Assembly: GCF_900110415.1 (NCBI RefSeq)
Contig: NZ_FODR01000013.1
Location: forward strand, 1-64,000
DNA: 64,000 bases
Direction: 5' to 3'
Origin: Mucilaginibacter sp. OK283
Lineage (GTDB): Bacteria; Bacteroidota; Bacteroidia; Sphingobacteriales; Sphingobacteriaceae
Shown in pieces: positions 8,709 through 17,287 of the stretch. The number at the start of each line of letters is the position of its first letter. The first letter of the stretch is position 1. The notes under the pieces are model-generated. The model saw nothing but the letters and a program-made list of their open reading frames with translations, ran no database searches and was not told where the DNA came from. Position numbers and translations under genes: made by a program.

Positions 8709-9106
8709 AGCGAAAAAGTCAGGTTTTAAGTACTAAATATCAGTTAAGTAGTAACTTACTAAAGTTAATTACAATTAATTGTTAAAAACAAACATTCCCT
8801 TAAGTTTTTCATATTACAGTTTCCCGTTACTCATCGAACAGTTAATAGCATGGTATACAATATGGGGCAGTCCACACACACGCTATCCTGCCGAAATCGA
8901 CTCGTTCGGCTTGAGGTACATTGTGATGGTCCTCCATAGGAATCCCTATGTTTCCTATTGGTGTTGTCGCCTCCATAGGTGTTCGGAAGAAATAAAAAAA
9001 GTGCAGGGTGTGTGCGATTGCTTCCTTGGGGAAGGGGAGGCAGGGGTTAAATCAGCTGTTTACGCCCGCTTTGCAACTCGTCGCTCGTATAAAAATATCA
9101 TCAATG
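8709..9106. other. Gene-free stretch with short repeats
   Basis: About 400 bp without a credible gene. It holds a direct repeat CCTCCATAGG (8931-8940 and 8970-8979) and a hairpin CATAGG/CCTATG between them. The sequence from 8855 to 8990 could be decayed coding DNA, but I cannot identify a parent. Confidence 0.4.
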
Positions 9107-9131
9107 CAAAAAGCCCGACTTTGCCGGGCTT
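9107..9131 (-). terminator. Intrinsic terminator of the OdhAB operon
   Basis: On the minus strand AAGCCCG pairs with CGGGCTT (9125-9131 and 9111-9117) around a 7-nt loop and runs into TTTTTGC. It lies 25 nt after the E2 stop. Confidence 0.8.
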
Positions 9132-9156
9132 CTCAAATATTATAATTTCAGGAAAT

Positions 9157-10752
9157 TTATACCCCTAACAATAACCTTGCAGGATCTTCCAACAGTTGTT
9201 TTACGCGTACCAGGAAGCTTACCGATTCGCGGCCGTCGATGATGCGGTGATCATATGACAGGGCCAGGTACATCATGGGGCGGATAACCACCTGTCCATT
9301 TACGGCAACGGGGCGCTCAATAATATTGTGCATACCCAGGATAGCCGATTGCGGCGAGTTTAATATCGGGGTCGACATCATTGATCCGAACACACCGCCG
9401 TTGGTGATGGTGAAGGTACCGCCTGTCATTTCAGGGATGGTGAGTTTGTTTTCGCGGGCTTTACCAGCCAATACAACAATGGCCTTTTCAATTTCGGCCA
9501 GGCTCATGCTATCCGCGTTACGAATAACCGGAACCACCAGCCCTTTAGGGGCCGATACTGCGATAGAAACATCGGCGTAGTTGCTGTATACAATCTCTTC
9601 GCCTTCTATACGGGCGTTTACAGCCGGCCAGTCTTTCAGTGCCTCGGTAACTGCCTTGGTGAAAAACGACATAAAGCCTAAACCAACGCCATGTTTCTCT
9701 TTAAATTTATCTTTGTACTTGCTGCGCAATTCCATGATAGGTTGCATATCCACTTCGTTAAAAGTGGTAAGCATGGCTGTTTCGTTTTTAACAGCTACCA
9801 AACGTTTGGCAACAGTTTTACGCAACGAGGTCATTTTCTCACGTTTCTCGCTCCTTGAGTTTTGAGTCGCGGGTTCTGAGTTTTGAGTTTGAGCTGCAGT
9901 GGCAGACTTTGGACTTTCGACTATAGGCTTAGGGCTTGAAGCTTGCGCGCCTAATGCATCACCTTTGGTAATGCGGCCATCAACACCTGTACCGGATACG
10001 GCTTTAGGGTCAACGCCTTTTTCGGCTAATATTTTAGCAGCCGCAGGCGATGGGGTGCCGGATGCGTAAGTAACACCTCCTGGCTGTACCGCCGCACCAC
10101 CACGGGGCGACTCGTCGGTTGCGCTTACTACTGCGGGGGTAACTGCAATAGGGGCAGCGCCTACACCTTCAATGGTACAAACAACAGCGCCAATTGGCAA
10201 TACGTCGCCTTCTTTGGCTATGGTTTTTAATACCCCTGCTTTTTCGGCAGTCAATTCAAATGTGGCTTTATCTGATTCCAGTTCGGCAATGGCCTCGTCC
10301 ATTTCAACAGCATCGCCATCTTTTTTTATCCAGCGGGATAAAGTAACCTCGGTGATTGATTCGCCCACGGTTGGTACTTTAATCTCTAAAGAACCACCAC
10401 CTGCAACAGGTGCCGGAGCAGCAACAGGCGCGGCAGCGGCAACTGGGGCCGGTGCTGGTGCGTTAGCTACAACTTCGGGCTGTGGCTGTGCAGCCGGCGC
10501 AGGAGCAGCAGCGCCTCCGCCTTCTTCAATATTGGCAACCAATGCGCCAATGGCTAAAGTATCGCCCTCTTTGGCAACAATTTGTAAAGTACCCGCACGC
10601 TCGGCAGTAAGTTCAAAAGTGGCCTTGTCCGATTCTAACTCGGCAATAACCTCATCCATTTCCACGTGATCGCCATCCTTTTTTTTCCAGCTTGCCAGGG
10701 TTACTTCTGTTATTGATTCACCTACGGTAGGTACTTTGATCGCTAAACTCAT
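9157..10752 (-). CDS. sucB: 2-oxoglutarate dehydrogenase E2, two lipoyl domains
   Basis: Dihydrolipoamide succinyltransferase, the core of the 2-oxoglutarate dehydrogenase complex; it passes succinyl from E1 to CoA. Two near-identical lipoyl domains (about 3-76, lipoyl-lysine K43; 122-196, K162, both in ESDKATF) are joined by an Ala/Pro linker. A peripheral subunit-binding domain follows (about 234-268, GTPSPAAAKILAEKGVD) and then the catalytic domain (about 305-531) with DHRIIDG near the end. E. coli SucB has one lipoyl domain. The linker 270-305 is Ser/Thr/Gln-rich, and its DNA resembles nearby intergenic repeat sequence. It lies 122 nt downstream of E1. Confidence 0.95.
   Translation of the reverse strand: MSLAIKVPTVGESITEVTLASWKKKDGDHVEMDEVIAELESDKATFELTAERAGTLQIVAKEGDTLAIGALVANIEEGGGAAAPAPAAQPQPEVVANAPAPAPVAAAAPVAAPAPVAGGGSLEIKVPTVGESITEVTLSRWIKKDGDAVEMDEAIAELESDKATFELTAEKAGVLKTIAKEGDVLPIGAVVCTIEGVGAAPIAVTPAVVSATDESPRGGAAVQPGGVTYASGTPSPAAAKILAEKGVDPKAVSGTGVDGRITKGDALGAQASSPKPIVESPKSATAAQTQNSEPATQNSRSEKREKMTSLRKTVAKRLVAVKNETAMLTTFNEVDMQPIMELRSKYKDKFKEKHGVGLGFMSFFTKAVTEALKDWPAVNARIEGEEIVYSNYADVSIAVSAPKGLVVPVIRNADSMSLAEIEKAIVVLAGKARENKLTIPEMTGGTFTITNGGVFGSMMSTPILNSPQSAILGMHNIIERPVAVNGQVVIRPMMYLALSYDHRIIDGRESVSFLVRVKQLLEDPARLLLGV
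9850..9945. repeat. Intergenic-type repeat captured in the E2 linker
   Basis: The segment coding the E2 linker contains repeated TTGAGTTTTGAGT and GACTTTGGACTTTCGACT phrases. They resemble the TTTTGAGTATTGAGTTGTGAG phrases in the noncoding spacer at 10760-10870. It stays in frame. Confidence 0.45.
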
Positions 10753-10874
10753 ATTTTTTAGTAAGTTGTAAGTTTTGAGTATTGAGTTGTGAGTAGTTTG
10801 TTAAGTTTGATTGTTGCGTAATGAGTTATGAGCTTAAAAACTCAAAACTCATCACTTATAACTCAAAACCTAAC

Positions 10875-13703
10875 TCAATCCGCTCCGGCATCAGCCATTT
10901 TTTTGGTTGTCTTTTTTATTGCTTCTTTTACCACTTTACCGGCTGGTGCTTCAAATGCTTTTGAAACAATGTACAATTGCTGCGCAGCATGCTGTTTGGC
11001 AAAACCGGTAGCGGTACTACTGCCCTCGTTACGTGATATCACATTCAGGTTAATTACCGTATCGTTATGGAATTTGCGGCAAATGTATGGCCACGCCCCC
11101 ATATTTTCAGGCTCTTCCTGTACCCAGATAAACTCGGTAGCTTTCTCGTATTTGGCTTTTACTTTTAGTATTTGCGTAACCGGGGTTGGGTATAGTTGCT
11201 CTACACGAACGATGGCTACGTCTTTGCGCTTATCAGCCTGTTGCTTATCCAGCAAATCGTAATAAACTTTACCGGTACAAAGCAGCACACGTTTAACCTT
11301 TTTAGGATCGGCGTAAGTATCGTCAATCAGCTCGTGGAATTTGCCGCTGGTAAAATCTTCTATCGGCGATACGCACTTAGGACTGCGCAATAAACTTTTA
11401 GGCGTAAATATAATAAGCGGCTTGCGGAAATCGCGGTGCATTTGCCTCCTTAATATATGGAAGAAGTTTGCAGGCGTAGTACAGTTAGCTACCTGGATAT
11501 TATCATCGGCGCAAAGCTCCATAAAGCGCTCCACACGGGCCGATGAATGCTCAGGGCCCTGGCCTTCATAACCGTGAGGCAACAACATCACCAGGCCATT
11601 GCCGCGCTGCCATTTAGTTTCGGCACTGGCAATATATTGGTCAACAATAATTTGGGCGCCGTTAAAGAAATCGCCAAATTGCGCTTCCCAAATGGTTAGT
11701 GCGTTAGGGTTGGCCAAAGCGTAACCGTACTCAAAACCAAGTACGCCATATTCAGATAGCAGGGAGTTGTAAATACTCAGTTTAGCGTCGGTTTCGATGG
11801 TTGCCAATGGCGTATACTCATCTTCCGAATCGGCAAGGGTTAATACAGCGTGGCGGTGCGAGAAAGTACCGCGCTTAACATCTTCACCACTTAACCTCAA
11901 AGGGTAGCCCTCTTTTAATAAGGTTCCGTAAGCTAAAAGTTCGCCCATGGCCCAGTCAAAAACCTTGGTCTGGTTCACCATAGTTTTGCGGTCTTCAAAC
12001 AATTTTTCAATTTTTTTGAAAAACTCCATGTCGGCCGGCAATGTGGTTAACTTATTACCAATCGCTAGTAATTCCTCTTCGGGTACCGATGTATCAATCG
12101 CTTTCACAAATTCTTTATGGCTGGCCAGGTGTAAACCGCTCCAGGCGCCTTCAAACATGGCAATGGTATCGGTAAACCTGTCTTCGGCTTTTGATTCATC
12201 CAGCTTTTGCTGCAACTCATCCTTAAATGCTTTCTCAACCCCTTTAAGGTAAGTGGCATCAATGCTGCCTTCATCAATCAGTTTTTGATTGTAAATTTTC
12301 AGCGGGTTAGCATGCGCCTCAATAGCCTTGTACAACAATGGTTGGGTGAATTTTGGTTCATCAGCCTCGTTGTGGCCGTAGCGGCGGTAACACAGGATAT
12401 CTATAAATACATCCTCGTTAAATACCTGCCTGTACTCCATGGCCAGGTTAACAACGTAGGCCAAAGCCTCCACATCATCGCCATTTACGTGGAATACCGG
12501 GGATAAAACAGTTTTTGCCACATCGGTACAATAAGTACTTGAACGGGCATCTTTATAGTTGGTGGTAAAACCTATCTGGTTATTGATAACCAGGTGAATG
12601 GTGCCCCCGGTGCGGTAGCCATCCAGTTTTTCCATTTGTAAAACTTCGTAAACAATACCCTGGCCCGCAACAGATGCATCACCATGGATCAATATAGGGG
12701 CGATTTTTGAATGATCGCCATTATATTTAAAGTCGATTTTTGAACGGGTGATACCTTCCACAACCGGGTCAACCGCCTCTAAGTGCGAAGGGTTGGGGCA
12801 AAGGCTTAAGTGTACTTTTTTTCCGTTTGATGTGATTACATCGGTTGAAAAACCTAAGTGGTATTTAACATCCCCACCAAAAGGCGATTCGGAATCAAAA
12901 TTTTTGCCTTCAAACTCCGAGAATACCTCTTTATAGGTTTTCTCCATAATATTGGTAAGCACATTTAAACGACCGCGGTGAGCCATACCGATGATGAACT
13001 CCTCGATACCCAGATCGGCCCCTTTTTTAATAACCGAATCCATGGATGGGATCAGCGCTTCGGCTCCTTCGAGCGAAAAGCGTTTTTGCCCCAGGAATTT
13101 AGTACCCAAAAAGTTTTCGAACGTAACGGCTTCATTGAGCTTGTTCAGCATCGATTTTTTCTCGTCGATGGTGAAAGACGGTGTGTTACGGTTTTTTTCC
13201 ATCCTATCCTCAAACCATTTGATTTTGATAGGATTGCGAATGTACCTGTACTCGGCGCCAATGGCACGGCAGTAAGTATCTTCCAGTAACTGGCGAATGT
13301 CGCTCAGCTTAGCAGCACCCAGGCCAACTTCAACACCAGAGTTAAAAACAGTATCCAGGTCGGCCTCGCTCAAGCCGAATGTTTCCAGCTCTTTACCCGG
13401 ATAATAGTGACGGCGCTCGCGAACCGGGTTGGTTTTAGCAAACAGGTGGCCGCGTGAGCGGTACCCATCTATCATGTTAAGCACCTTGATCTCTTTTAAA
13501 AAATGATCATAAGTTTTATCATCAACGCCAGGTGCAGCTGTTGAAGCTGCTGTGCCTGTTGCATTTGTGTTTATGTTAAATTCAAACCCCTCGAAAAACT
13601 TTTGCCAGCCATAATCTACCGATTCGGGGTCTTGTTTGTATGCTTCGTATAAGGAATTGATGTAGTCTGCGTTGCCGCTATTGATATAATTTAGACGATC
13701 CAT
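10875..13703 (-). CDS. sucA: 2-oxoglutarate dehydrogenase E1
   Basis: The thiamine-diphosphate-dependent decarboxylating subunit of the TCA-cycle 2-oxoglutarate dehydrogenase. I start at the ATG at 13703 (MDRLNYINSGNADYINSLYE), which gives the E2-binding N-terminal helix typical of the family; the longer frame only adds nine residues across the promoter. Seen are the GYRSRGHLFAKTNP segment, AHRGRLNVL, HGDASVAGQGIVYE and the pyrimidine-domain GYEGQGPEHSSARVERF block. The length of about 942 residues is normal. It is first gene of an odhA-odhB operon. The lipoamide dehydrogenase E3 is not in this window. Confidence 0.97.
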   Translation of the reverse strand: MDRLNYINSGNADYINSLYEAYKQDPESVDYGWQKFFEGFEFNINTNATGTAASTAAPGVDDKTYDHFLKEIKVLNMIDGYRSRGHLFAKTNPVRERRHYYPGKELETFGLSEADLDTVFNSGVEVGLGAAKLSDIRQLLEDTYCRAIGAEYRYIRNPIKIKWFEDRMEKNRNTPSFTIDEKKSMLNKLNEAVTFENFLGTKFLGQKRFSLEGAEALIPSMDSVIKKGADLGIEEFIIGMAHRGRLNVLTNIMEKTYKEVFSEFEGKNFDSESPFGGDVKYHLGFSTDVITSNGKKVHLSLCPNPSHLEAVDPVVEGITRSKIDFKYNGDHSKIAPILIHGDASVAGQGIVYEVLQMEKLDGYRTGGTIHLVINNQIGFTTNYKDARSSTYCTDVAKTVLSPVFHVNGDDVEALAYVVNLAMEYRQVFNEDVFIDILCYRRYGHNEADEPKFTQPLLYKAIEAHANPLKIYNQKLIDEGSIDATYLKGVEKAFKDELQQKLDESKAEDRFTDTIAMFEGAWSGLHLASHKEFVKAIDTSVPEEELLAIGNKLTTLPADMEFFKKIEKLFEDRKTMVNQTKVFDWAMGELLAYGTLLKEGYPLRLSGEDVKRGTFSHRHAVLTLADSEDEYTPLATIETDAKLSIYNSLLSEYGVLGFEYGYALANPNALTIWEAQFGDFFNGAQIIVDQYIASAETKWQRGNGLVMLLPHGYEGQGPEHSSARVERFMELCADDNIQVANCTTPANFFHILRRQMHRDFRKPLIIFTPKSLLRSPKCVSPIEDFTSGKFHELIDDTYADPKKVKRVLLCTGKVYYDLLDKQQADKRKDVAIVRVEQLYPTPVTQILKVKAKYEKATEFIWVQEEPENMGAWPYICRKFHNDTVINLNVISRNEGSSTATGFAKQHAAQQLYIVSKAFEAPAGKVVKEAIKKTTKKMADAGAD

Positions 13704-13727
13704 GTGAAAATGATCTTTAAAACAGTG

Positions 13728-13735
13728 CAAAAGTA
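13728..13735 (-). promoter_or_regulatory. -7 element ahead of sucA
   Basis: TACTTTTG on the minus strand, 24 nt before the chosen ATG. A matching -33 TTTG at 19 nt is absent; a TTG is found 23 nt upstream. The promoter is plausible but imperfect. Confidence 0.45.
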
Positions 13736-14035
13736 AGCATATACGGTAATATACTTCACAATTAATTGTAAAGAAATTCAGTTAAAAATGATGCAGTTTT
13801 GATGGGAATGAGTGGTTTGGAGGGTAAAATATGGTTGGTTAGGATTGAAAAGAGCCCACTAAACGCAATCATGAACAATACAAGTGGACTTGCACTGTTC
13901 GCGATTGCCACGCTGCGCTCGCAATGACATGGTTGTTGTGAGGCTCTAAAGCCAACACGTCATCCCCATTTTTTCCAGGATCATTCGGATGGATACCCGC
14001 AATGACGATTGCCTCAATTTTCAGGCATAAAATCC
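13736..14035. repeat. Intergenic repeat debris
   Basis: Between E1 and the cryptochrome gene. The part at 13900-14010 holds GCGATTGCCACGCTGCGCTC, GCAATGAC, CGTCATCCCC and CGCAATGACGATTGCC, pieces of a palindromic intergenic repeat. No gene is seen. Confidence 0.5.
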
Positions 14036-15508
14036 TCACACCCCTACCAAATCCCCGGCCTCATCTACAGGTGATGACTCCCAGGTGGTTACAAAATCGC
14101 TTTTGGTATCCAATTCTTTTTGCGGGATTGCGGCTATGGTGTACTTGCTTACTTTGGCATCGTTTACGCCAGCGATAAATGCCCAGTTGCCCCAGTTGCT
14201 GGCAGGCGAGTAATCTATCAGTTTTTCTTCAAAATAGGCGGCCCCTTTAATCCAATCGGCTTTTAAATCGTTCACCAGGTAAGTGGCTACTATCTGGCGA
14301 CATTGGTTGCAAATGTAACCAGTAGCGTTTAACTCATGCATACAGGCGTCAATGAACGGGATGCCGGTTTTGCCCGCCGCCCATTTATCAAAGCTTTCGT
14401 TATTTACGGCAGCTGTTTCTTCGGTGTTTTTTGCCTGAATGAATTTCTGTCCGTGCTTTTTAAACATAAACCTGAAATAGTCGCGCCATAACAGCTCCAG
14501 TTTCAGCATGCTGCTTTGGGCGTCGTTATGCTTAAATATTTCCCAGTAAACCTGCCTTGGCGAAATACAGCCTACAGCCAACCAGGGCGATAATTTTGAG
14601 GTATTGGTAATGATGCCTGCTTTACTTTTGGCTTTAACGGCAAGGTCGGATTTTGAAAAATATTTATGCAGCTGTACCAGCGCCGCTGTTTCGCCACCCT
14701 GAAAATAATTGGTAGCACGCACATCGTCAACAGGTTGATGTAAGCCCAACTGCTGCAGGGTTGGCAGTTCGCCCGCTTCGGCGATATCTGGGGTATAAAT
14801 ATGTTCGGGTGTGGGCACACATGGCCGTACGTTGCTGTCGCGCTCAACTTTCTTTTTAAATACGGCAAAACTATCCGGAATATCTTTTATCGGGAAGGGT
14901 AAATCCTCCTTGTGGTACATGGTATGCCCTATAAAGTGTTTCAGGTTAAGTCGTAGTTTCCAAAGGGCAGCCTCAACCTCTTCCGATTTTGCTGTTTCTT
15001 CGTAGGCCACCTCCCGGTGATGATATACTTCACTTACGTGGTATTGACCAGCCAGCTGGGGTATAATTTCGGCCGGGTTACCTACGCGGATAATCAGTTC
15101 GGCACCGTAACCCTGTAGGTTTTTACGTAAATCAGCTACGGCCTCTAATAAAAACCGTGCCCTGAAACTTCCTGTTTTGCTGGCACCAGATGCTGTTTGC
15201 TGAAAGTAATATGGATCAAAACAATACACCGGCAGAACTTTATCGGCCTTGCGCACGGCTTCTAACAAAATTTCGTTATCATGTATCCGCAAGTCATTTC
15301 TAAACCAAACCAATATCGTTCTATCGCTCATAGTTAAACAGGGAGTTAACTGTATTAATGCAGACCACAAATTTGCAATTAATTTATGTCTCCTGCACCG
15401 TTCGCTGCAATATTTGACATCTTCCCAACATTTTTCCCATTTTTTTCGCCAGCTAAATGGCTTTTTGCAAACTGAACAGGTTTTATGAGGCAAGTTTTTT
15501 GCAGCCAT
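14036..15508 (-). CDS. DUF2256-cryptochrome DASH fusion
   Basis: One open frame joins two modules. From the ATG at 15508 (MAAKNLPHKTC), the first 42 residues are a DUF2256 domain: CSVCKKPFSWRKKW, then CWEDVKYCSERC, four cysteines suggesting zinc binding. After a linker of about 17 residues comes MSDRTILVWFRNDLRIHDNE, the start of a DASH-type photolyase/cryptochrome with FAD and antenna domains. These repair cyclobutane dimers in single-stranded DNA. FAD-domain motifs include LSPWLAVGCISPRQVYWE and GIPFIDACMHELNATGY. An internal ATG at 15331 could start the cryptochrome alone. DUF2256 genes usually stand separately beside photolyase genes. Confidence 0.88.
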   Translation of the reverse strand: MAAKNLPHKTCSVCKKPFSWRKKWEKCWEDVKYCSERCRRHKLIANLWSALIQLTPCLTMSDRTILVWFRNDLRIHDNEILLEAVRKADKVLPVYCFDPYYFQQTASGASKTGSFRARFLLEAVADLRKNLQGYGAELIIRVGNPAEIIPQLAGQYHVSEVYHHREVAYEETAKSEEVEAALWKLRLNLKHFIGHTMYHKEDLPFPIKDIPDSFAVFKKKVERDSNVRPCVPTPEHIYTPDIAEAGELPTLQQLGLHQPVDDVRATNYFQGGETAALVQLHKYFSKSDLAVKAKSKAGIITNTSKLSPWLAVGCISPRQVYWEIFKHNDAQSSMLKLELLWRDYFRFMFKKHGQKFIQAKNTEETAAVNNESFDKWAAGKTGIPFIDACMHELNATGYICNQCRQIVATYLVNDLKADWIKGAAYFEEKLIDYSPASNWGNWAFIAGVNDAKVSKYTIAAIPQKELDTKSDFVTTWESSPVDEAGDLVGV

Positions 15509-15584
15509 AATGGCTAAAGATAGGCTATCTGTGTCAAAAAAACACATTGGTCATTATCAAATGCCAAAAAAGCTGAATAAAAAC

Positions 15585-16391
15585 TTACTTATCCGTCTTG
15601 ATTTTAGTCCTGATGATTGAGTCTTTTTGCGCGTTTGTAAGCTTATAATTAAACCCGAATAGCGCCCCCTCAAAATCACCATACGATGGATTAGGGATGA
15701 TGATGTACTTAGTACCAAATTCTTTTTCCAGTTTTTGAGTGGTTGCCACGCGGTTTTCTTCTGATGGGTGGTTATCATACAGTATATCAAAATCGGGCAG
15801 GTTATCGCCGCAAAGCAGCAGGATGTTGTGGGTTTTCAGCACGTTTAACCTCCGGGCTTCTTTGCTTGATGTACCCGTTTTTAATTGCAGGTGTGCGTCG
15901 TCGGCGTTTGGCAAGCCATATAACTGCAGATTTTTAAGGGTTGTTCCCCGCTCATTTTCGTTACGGTTGGTAATGTAAAACACAGTGATACCTTTTGATG
16001 CGGCGTATTTTAGAAATGCCGGAGCGCCGGGCACCGTATCGGCCACTGCTTTGTCGGTCCACTCTTTCCAGGTTGCATCGGTATAGTCTTTGTTTTGCAG
16101 GGCGCGGGCTGCATCATAGGGGCTATTATCCAATAGCGTTTCGTCAATATCGGTAACAATGGCCAGTGGCTTGCTGCCGGAATTTTTTATACCTTCATCA
16201 ACCCGAAGCCTGGCAATATTATAGGCCTGGAAACACAAAGCCTTGTATTCTGCCGCCCTTTGCTGCCATATGGAGCCCCATACTTTGCCATTATTAGTGA
16301 TAGAAAAGGCACTGTCGGTAGCAGTTTTTTTTGTGGTTGCGCAGGCTGTGAACAGCAGCAGCAGTATTGAAAGTGTGTAACTTTTTTTCAT
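15585..16391 (-). CDS. Lipoprotein e(P4)-type acid phosphatase
   Basis: A HAD-superfamily acid phosphatase, 5'-nucleotidase lipoprotein e(P4) family, which dephosphorylates nucleotides such as NMN at the outer membrane or in the periplasm. A lipoprotein signal with lipobox LFTAC places the lipidated cysteine at about residue 17. HAD motif I is DIDETLLDNSPY (about 80-91); motif II is in YITNRNE; motif IV is in CGDNLPDFD. Length of 268 is normal for the family. It is monocistronic, with the MsrA gene upstream on the same strand across a repeat. Confidence 0.9.
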   Translation of the reverse strand: MKKSYTLSILLLLFTACATTKKTATDSAFSITNNGKVWGSIWQQRAAEYKALCFQAYNIARLRVDEGIKNSGSKPLAIVTDIDETLLDNSPYDAARALQNKDYTDATWKEWTDKAVADTVPGAPAFLKYAASKGITVFYITNRNENERGTTLKNLQLYGLPNADDAHLQLKTGTSSKEARRLNVLKTHNILLLCGDNLPDFDILYDNHPSEENRVATTQKLEKEFGTKYIIIPNPSYGDFEGALFGFNYKLTNAQKDSIIRTKIKTDK

Positions 16392-16432
16392 GTATGGCGA
16401 TGGCAGAATTGACTTTATATTTTGTCATCCTG

Positions 16433-16512
16433 AGGAACGAAGGATCTATTCGCAGGCTGTGCAGGGCGATCAAGCACGGCGAATAAGATGCTTCACTCCG
16501 TTCAGCGTGACA
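16433..16512. repeat. Small inverted repeat, TGTCATCCTGAG family
   Basis: TGTCATCCTGAGGAACG at the left faces CGTTCAGCGTGACA at the right, an imperfect inverted repeat of about 80 bp with GAAGGATCTATT inside. Similar phrases recur near 50748-50830. Confidence 0.5.
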
Positions 16513-16526
16513 AAAAATCTATTAAT

Positions 16527-17078
16527 TTACAACAGTTCCGGCTTAATTTTATCCGTAAACTCTTTGGCAAATTTATTCAGTTTCGGCTGGATAACAAACG
16601 CGCAATACGACTGGCCCGGATTATCGTTAAAATAATTTTGATGATAATCTTCGGCCTTATAAAACTGGCCGGCCGGTGTTACCTCGGTTACTATCGGGCT
16701 GTCAAAAACCTTTTCATTGGTTAGGGTATTAATCATGGCAATGGCCGCGTCCTTTTGCTCAGCGGTTGTATAAAATATCGCCGAGCGGTATTGCGTCCCT
16801 ACATCATTGCCCTGGCGATTAAGTGTTGTTGGGTTATGAGTTTTAAAAAAAACCAGCAACAGTTCGTCTAAAGATAACACATCGGCATCGTACTCCAGCT
16901 CAATTACCTCGGCATGGCCCGTGGTGCCGGTGCAAACTTGTTTATAGGTTGGGTTATCAACATGGCCGCCCATGTAGCCCGACGTTACCGAAATTACTCC
17001 CTTAAGCGATTGAAAAACGGCCTCGGTGCACCAAAAGCACCCATTGCCGAAAGTTATTTTTTGAATATTTGAAGGCAT
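16527..17078 (-). CDS. msrA: Peptide-methionine (S)-S-oxide reductase
   Basis: MsrA, which reduces methionine-S-sulfoxide in oxidised proteins. I start at the ATG at 17078 (MPSNIQKITFGNGCFWC), giving 183 residues; the longer frame adds 54 residues unlike the family. The catalytic motif is GCFWCTEAVF with the nucleophilic cysteine at about residue 14. Further family residues are GYMGGHVDNPTYKQVCTGTTGHAE and YRSAIFY. It is cytosolic, with no signal peptide. Thioredoxin normally recycles it; the window's thioredoxin gene is far away. Confidence 0.95.
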   Translation of the reverse strand: MPSNIQKITFGNGCFWCTEAVFQSLKGVISVTSGYMGGHVDNPTYKQVCTGTTGHAEVIELEYDADVLSLDELLLVFFKTHNPTTLNRQGNDVGTQYRSAIFYTTAEQKDAAIAMINTLTNEKVFDSPIVTEVTPAGQFYKAEDYHQNYFNDNPGQSYCAFVIQPKLNKFAKEFTDKIKPELL

Positions 17079-17287
17079 TTTATTGTTTTGTTTAATTGAT
17101 AAACAGCTCCATAATAAAGGCTGTAACATGATGTAAAAATACTCATTTGCGTTCCTTTTTGTTTCATTACTGTGTAAGGATTTTGACCATGGAAATGCAC
17201 AACAGCGATGCAAGTAGACCATCAATTGATTAAAACCCACGTAACATTCTTGATAGAATACTATATTTGAGCCCTGCTTTATCCCTC

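Noticed and set aside
8779..9168. 129-codon plus-strand frame
   Set aside because: It crosses the odhAB terminator and short repeats; composition is not coding-like.
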